The notes under the pieces are model-generated. The model was given only the letters and a program-made list of their open reading frames with translations. It was not told the origin of the DNA and did no database searches. From Ruminococcaceae bacterium UBA6416 (GTDB taxonomy: Bacteria; Bacillota; Clostridia; Oscillospirales; Acutalibacteraceae), in contig DJPI01000033.1 of the NCBI GenBank assembly GCA_002438505.1, positions 1 through 19,084 on the forward strand: a DNA stretch of 19,084 nt, read 5' to 3'. Positions 16,084 through 19,084 of the stretch are shown piece after piece. Each line of letters begins with the position of its first letter. The first letter of the stretch is position 1. The position numbers were made by a program, and so were the translations under genes.

Positions 16084-16116
16084 AAAAAAACGCACCGAAC
16101 GTCAAAGTACGGTGCG
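16084..16116 (-). terminator. Rho-independent terminator of the asnS-aminotransferase operon
   Basis: On the minus strand CGCACCG pairs with CGGTGCG around a 12-base loop and is followed directly by seven T (16090-16084). It begins 13 bases past the aminotransferase stop. Confidence 0.9.
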
Positions 16117-16128
16117 GAAAATGCTGTG

Positions 16129-17406
16129 TTATTCACCCAAAAGCTTTTCAACGGCAGCCAGTCTTACACAGATGCACAGCAGCCTTGTTGCGGCAAGAAG
16201 CTCATCAACCGGAGGATATGACGGTGCAATGCGGATATTCTTATCCTCGGGGTCAATACCGTATGGGAAAGTTGCGCCAACGGTTGTCAACGTAACTCCG
16301 CCCTCTTTACAGAGCGAGTATACCCTTTTTGCCGTTCCGGGCATAACATTGAGGCTGATGAAATACCCGCCGTTTGGCTTTGTCCATTCGGCAATACCGT
16401 ACTCACCGAGTCCGTTTTCAAACTCATCAATAACAGCCTTAAACTTCGGAGCAAGAATTTCACGGTGAAGCTTCATATGACGCTTGATTCCGTCAACATC
16501 TTTATAGAATTTGACGTGGCGATACTGATTAATCTTATCATAACCGATCGTCTGAACACTCATGCGCTTTTTGATAATTTCAATGTTTCTGTCTGAAGCG
16601 GCAATAACCGCAACACCTGCACCGGGAAAGCTGATTTTTGAAGTTGAAGAAAACTCAATAACCATATCCTCATGGCCATACTTTTTGAGGACATCAAAAA
16701 TATTGACAAGTCTGTCGCCTTTTTCTGAAAGATCATGAATTATATATGCGTTATCCCAGATAATTCTGAAATCAGGAGCAACCGGAGTCATTGCGGCAAT
16801 GCGTTCAACCGTTTCATCGGAATAGGTCTCCCCTGTCGGGTTTGAATATTTCGGAACGCAGAACATTCCTTTGACGGACGGATCTTTAATGAGGCGCTCA
16901 ACCTGATCCATGTCCGGGCCGTGGCCTGTGAGTCTGACAGGGATAAGCTCCATGCCATAATACTCGGCGATTGCAAAATGTCTGTCATATCCCGGGCACG
17001 GACAAAGGAACTTGATTTTTCCCTGATCTTTCCACGGAATACCGTCAGAGCCTGTCATCATACACTGAGTGATATAGTCAAACATAAGGTTAAGGCTTGA
17101 ATTTCCGCAGACAATGACGTTATCTGTCGGAACACCGAGCAGGTCGGCAAAAATGCGCTTGCATTCGATTATACCGGTAAGAAGGCCATAGTTGAGGTAT
17201 TCAAGACTGTGATTTCCGGCGTTGTTTTCCCAGTCTTTTGAAGTGATTGCGTCAAGCAGACCGTTTGAAACGGCAAGCTGGTCAGTACCCGGCTTTCCTC
17301 TTGACATATCAAGCTTCAGACCCTTTGCTTTGATGCGGTTATATTTTGATTCAAGCATTTTCTTTTCTTCAAGAAGCTGCTCTTTTGTATATTCTGAATA
17401 TTTCAA
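16129..17406 (-). CDS. Aspartate aminotransferase, PF12897 type (PLP-dependent)
   Basis: This enzyme should transfer the amino group between aspartate and 2-oxoglutarate, linking oxaloacetate and glutamate pools. The N-terminal KAKGLKLDMSRGKP and the LEYLNYGLLTGI segment are typical of the family once labelled Aminotran_MocR and now aspartate aminotransferase (PF12897). The PLP lysine is Lys257 in SSTSKISFPGAG; NPTG (189-192) and DNAY (218-221) are further fold-type I landmarks. I chose the TTG at 17406, giving 425 residues and beginning (M)KYSEYTKEQLL, because GGAG lies nine bases upstream. An in-frame TTG at 17421 overlaps that binding site. It begins 17 bases after asnS and shares its transcript. 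An alternative substrate preference cannot be excluded. Confidence 0.92.
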   Translation of the reverse strand: MKYSEYTKEQLLEEKKMLESKYNRIKAKGLKLDMSRGKPGTDQLAVSNGLLDAITSKDWENNAGNHSLEYLNYGLLTGIIECKRIFADLLGVPTDNVIVCGNSSLNLMFDYITQCMMTGSDGIPWKDQGKIKFLCPCPGYDRHFAIAEYYGMELIPVRLTGHGPDMDQVERLIKDPSVKGMFCVPKYSNPTGETYSDETVERIAAMTPVAPDFRIIWDNAYIIHDLSEKGDRLVNIFDVLKKYGHEDMVIEFSSTSKISFPGAGVAVIAASDRNIEIIKKRMSVQTIGYDKINQYRHVKFYKDVDGIKRHMKLHREILAPKFKAVIDEFENGLGEYGIAEWTKPNGGYFISLNVMPGTAKRVYSLCKEGGVTLTTVGATFPYGIDPEDKNIRIAPSYPPVDELLAATRLLCICVRLAAVEKLLGE

Positions 17407-17423
17407 TGAAATCAACTCCAAAA

Positions 17424-18818
17424 TTAAAAATCTGCCGAGCCGGTTGTTCTCGGGAACGGAAGAACATCTCTGATATTTGAAATGCCGGTGAGATACATAA
17501 CAAGCCGTTCAAAACCGAGGCCGAAGCCGGAATGCTTTGTTCCGCCGTATTTTCTCAGGTCAAGATACCACCAGTAATCTTCTTCTTTGAGACCGAGCTC
17601 ATGAATGCGGTTAACAAGAACGTCATAGCGTTCCTCTCTCTGGCTTCCGCCGATAATCTCGCCGATGCCCATGACAAGGCAGTCACAGGCGGCAACGGTT
17701 TTTCCGTCATCGTTAAGCCGCATATAGAAAGCCTTGATTTCCTTGGGATAGTCGGTGACAAAAACGGGCTTTTTGAAGATTTCTTCAGTGAGGAAGCGTT
17801 CGTGTTCAGTTTGAAGGTCACATCCCCACTCAACCTTATACTCAAATCTATCATTGTTTTTCTTGAGAATCTCAACCGCATCAGTGTATGTTATTCTTCC
17901 GAATTCAGAAGAAGCAACAGCCTTGAGTCTTTCAATCAGACCCTTGTCAACAAACTGGTTGAGGAACTCAAGATCCTGCTTGCAGGAATCAAGAACATAA
18001 TTAATGACATATTTGATCATCGCCTCAGCAAGCTCCATGTCATCATTGAGATCTGCAAAAGCAATTTCCGGCTCAATCATCCAAAACTCGGCTGCATGGC
18101 GCTGGGTGTATGACTTTTCAGCGCGGAAAGTTGGTCCAAAAGTATAAATCTTTCCGAAGGCTTGCGCCATGATTTCGCCCTGAAGCTGACCGGATACGGT
18201 AAGATATGCGCTTTTTCCGAAAAAGTCCTGAGAAAAATCAACGCTTCCGTCCTCCTTGCGCGGCGGATTGTTCATGTCAAGCGTTGTGACGCGGAACATT
18301 TCACCTGCACCTTCACAGTCGCTGCATGAAATCAAAGGAGTGTGCGCATAAACAAAGTTTCTCTCTCTGAAAAAGCTGTGAATTGCAAATGCGGCAGCGG
18401 AACGAACGCGGAAAGCTGCGGAATAAATATTTGTTCTAGGACGGAGATGAGCAATAGTGCGCAGATATTCAAGTGAATGGCGCTTTTTTTGCAGCGGATA
18501 ATCCGGCGTTGAAGCACCCTCAACCTCAACTTTTGTTGCATTGATTTCAAACGGCTGCTTGGCTTCCGGCGTAAGAATTACATCACCGGTAACAATGACT
18601 GCAGTTCCAACATTGAGCTTTGCGGTTTCGGCAAAGCTGTCAAGTTTTTCTCTTTCAAAAACAACCTGAACGCCCTTGAAACAGCTTCCGTCATTGACCT
18701 CCATAAAACCGAGGTTTTTTGAATCGCGGTTGGTTCTTATCCAGCCGCAAACGGTAACGGGCGCTTCGGTATAAGCGGAAGCATCCTTGTAAATTTCTGC
18801 AATTTCGGTTCGTTTCAT
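17424..18818 (-). CDS. asnS: Asparaginyl-tRNA synthetase
   Basis: AsnRS is a class IIb synthetase that charges tRNA-Asn with asparagine. The 464-residue length is normal. The OB-fold anticodon-binding domain spans about 18-103 (VTVCGWIRTNRDSKNLGFME). The catalytic domain includes CEGAGEMF (168-175), a hallmark separating AsnRS from AspRS, motif 2 FGPTFRAEKS (227-236) and motif 3 GFGLGFERLV (431-440). The ATG at 18818 has GGGGGA about six bases upstream; a TTG at 18833 is in frame but overlaps no ribosome binding site of its own. It leads an operon with the aspartate aminotransferase. asnS next to an aspartate aminotransferase gene is also seen in Bacillus subtilis (aspB-asnS), although the order and the enzyme family differ here. 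Confidence 0.97.
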   Translation of the reverse strand: MKRTEIAEIYKDASAYTEAPVTVCGWIRTNRDSKNLGFMEVNDGSCFKGVQVVFEREKLDSFAETAKLNVGTAVIVTGDVILTPEAKQPFEINATKVEVEGASTPDYPLQKKRHSLEYLRTIAHLRPRTNIYSAAFRVRSAAAFAIHSFFRERNFVYAHTPLISCSDCEGAGEMFRVTTLDMNNPPRKEDGSVDFSQDFFGKSAYLTVSGQLQGEIMAQAFGKIYTFGPTFRAEKSYTQRHAAEFWMIEPEIAFADLNDDMELAEAMIKYVINYVLDSCKQDLEFLNQFVDKGLIERLKAVASSEFGRITYTDAVEILKKNNDRFEYKVEWGCDLQTEHERFLTEEIFKKPVFVTDYPKEIKAFYMRLNDDGKTVAACDCLVMGIGEIIGGSQREERYDVLVNRIHELGLKEEDYWWYLDLRKYGGTKHSGFGLGFERLVMYLTGISNIRDVLPFPRTTGSADF

Positions 18819-18836
18819 TGGTGATTCCCCCAAACA

Positions 18837-18850
18837 GCGGCCTTGGCCGC
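18837..18850. repeat. GC-rich palindrome in the asnS leader
   Basis: GCGGCCTTGGCCGC is a 14-base palindrome, able to form a five-pair GCGGC/GCCGC hairpin with a CAAG loop in the RNA, eight bases upstream of the ribosome binding site. The surrounding leader is AT-rich, so it stands out. Confidence 0.6.
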
Positions 18851-18871
18851 CAAAAATTAATATACCATTAA

Positions 18872-18899
18872 ATTATATCATAATCACAGGGAAAATCAA
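18872..18899 (-). promoter_or_regulatory. Promoter of the asnS operon
   Basis: On the minus strand: TTGATT (18899-18894), a 16-base spacer and a perfect TATAAT (18877-18872) with TGA in front, an extended -10. The start near 18865 gives a leader of about 47 bases, too short for a T-box riboswitch. Confidence 0.75.
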
Positions 18900-18962
18900 G
18901 TTTTAAAAAGGAATAATCATCTTCTTTCTGCAATATTTTTCGGTGAATTCGGTTTAAACGGC

Positions 18963-18994
18963 AAAAAATACCGACCGCTAAGATCGGTATTTTT
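18963..18994 (-). terminator. Rho-independent terminator of the right-edge gene
   Basis: AAAAATACCGA (18964-18974) pairs perfectly with TCGGTATTTTT (18984-18994) around a nine-base loop. On the minus strand it ends in a run of six T and lies 12 bases past the stop at 19006. The A and T flanks make it potentially bidirectional. Confidence 0.85.
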
Positions 18995-19005
18995 AAGTAT
19001 GCTGC

Positions 19006-19084
19006 TTAAAAAGAGCCAAGCAGCTTCATAAGGCTTTCTTTTGCGTCACCGAGAAGAAGGATCACGCCTTCTTCTTTTGTATAA
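19006..19084 (-). CDS. C-terminal end of an unidentified protein entering from the right edge
   Basis: On the minus strand the frame reads 25 codons to a TAA at 19008-19006, ending LLLGDAKESLMKLLGSF. It is followed at once by a terminator, which supports it as a real gene end. The fragment is too short for me to name the product. Confidence 0.7.
   Translation of the reverse strand, partial: YTKEEGVILLLGDAKESLMKLLGSF

Noticed and set aside
17532..18113. Open frame of 193 codons on the plus strand inside asnS
   Set aside because: It is the antisense reading of a well conserved synthetase and shows no recognisable domain; its length reflects the codon usage of the real gene.
18819..19005. T-box riboswitch before asnS
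   Set aside because: A promoter with an extended -10 lies at 18872-18899, leaving about 47 bases of leader, and the hairpin at 18963-18994 fits the terminator of the preceding gene. No T-box-like stem series was seen.
1..19084. CRISPR arrays, tRNA or rRNA genes, transposases, phage genes
   Set aside because: No regularly spaced repeats, cloverleaf-like segments, transposase or phage-type proteins were seen on either strand.

Overview
The window looks like a piece of chromosome from a low-to-mid GC Gram-positive anaerobe, most likely class Clostridia (Oscillospiraceae/Ruminococcaceae-like). Supporting signs are strong purine-rich ribosome binding sites before nearly every gene, consensus-like sigma-A promoters, TTG and GTG starts, a DUF1540 protein, a DNRLRE/YD-repeat wall-type protein, TmcAL and MtaB tRNA-modification enzymes, and a BceRS-like two-component system beside an FtsX-type ABC transporter. 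The lineage is inferred from gene content; no 16S or other marker is present.

Layout. Bases 1-4148 (minus) hold the first 1382 codons of a giant secreted protein that runs off the left edge: signal peptide, DNRLRE module, two carbohydrate-binding-like modules, then YD/RHS repeats. Its own promoter and a striking 15-bp perfect inverted repeat lie in the 309-base gap up to 4457. Next comes a D-Ala-D-Ala carboxypeptidase (4458-5615, minus). It is divergent from mtaB (5741-7039, plus), which converges on tmcAL (7036-8223, minus) with overlapping stop codons. A 57-residue DUF1540 protein (8326-8499) and a 480-residue secreted protein with a CxxC/CxxC knuckle and no recognised family (8596-10038) follow on the minus strand.

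From 10269 the plus strand carries a cytidylate-kinase-like gene with its own terminator. Then come a response regulator and histidine kinase (overlapping), and, under a separate promoter, an ABC ATPase and an 858-residue permease (overlapping by one base). The minus strand from 18818 down to 16129 carries asnS and a PF12897-type aspartate aminotransferase 17 bases apart, ended by a clear terminator. The last 25 codons of another minus-strand gene enter at the right edge.

How the genes work together. The most coherent regulatory unit is the two-component system plus ABC transporter. A near-identical 16-base dyad, ATTAC-N6-GTAAT (15 of 16 bases equal), sits upstream of both promoters, 22 and 32 bases before the -10 elements, one helical turn apart. 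It resembles the BceR-type operator as I remember it, which suggests a self-contained detection and efflux/resistance module. asnS and the aminotransferase form an Asp/Asn supply unit. The left-edge protein is the best candidate for something new, because YD-repeat proteins of this plan often end in a variable toxin tip, but that tip is outside the window.
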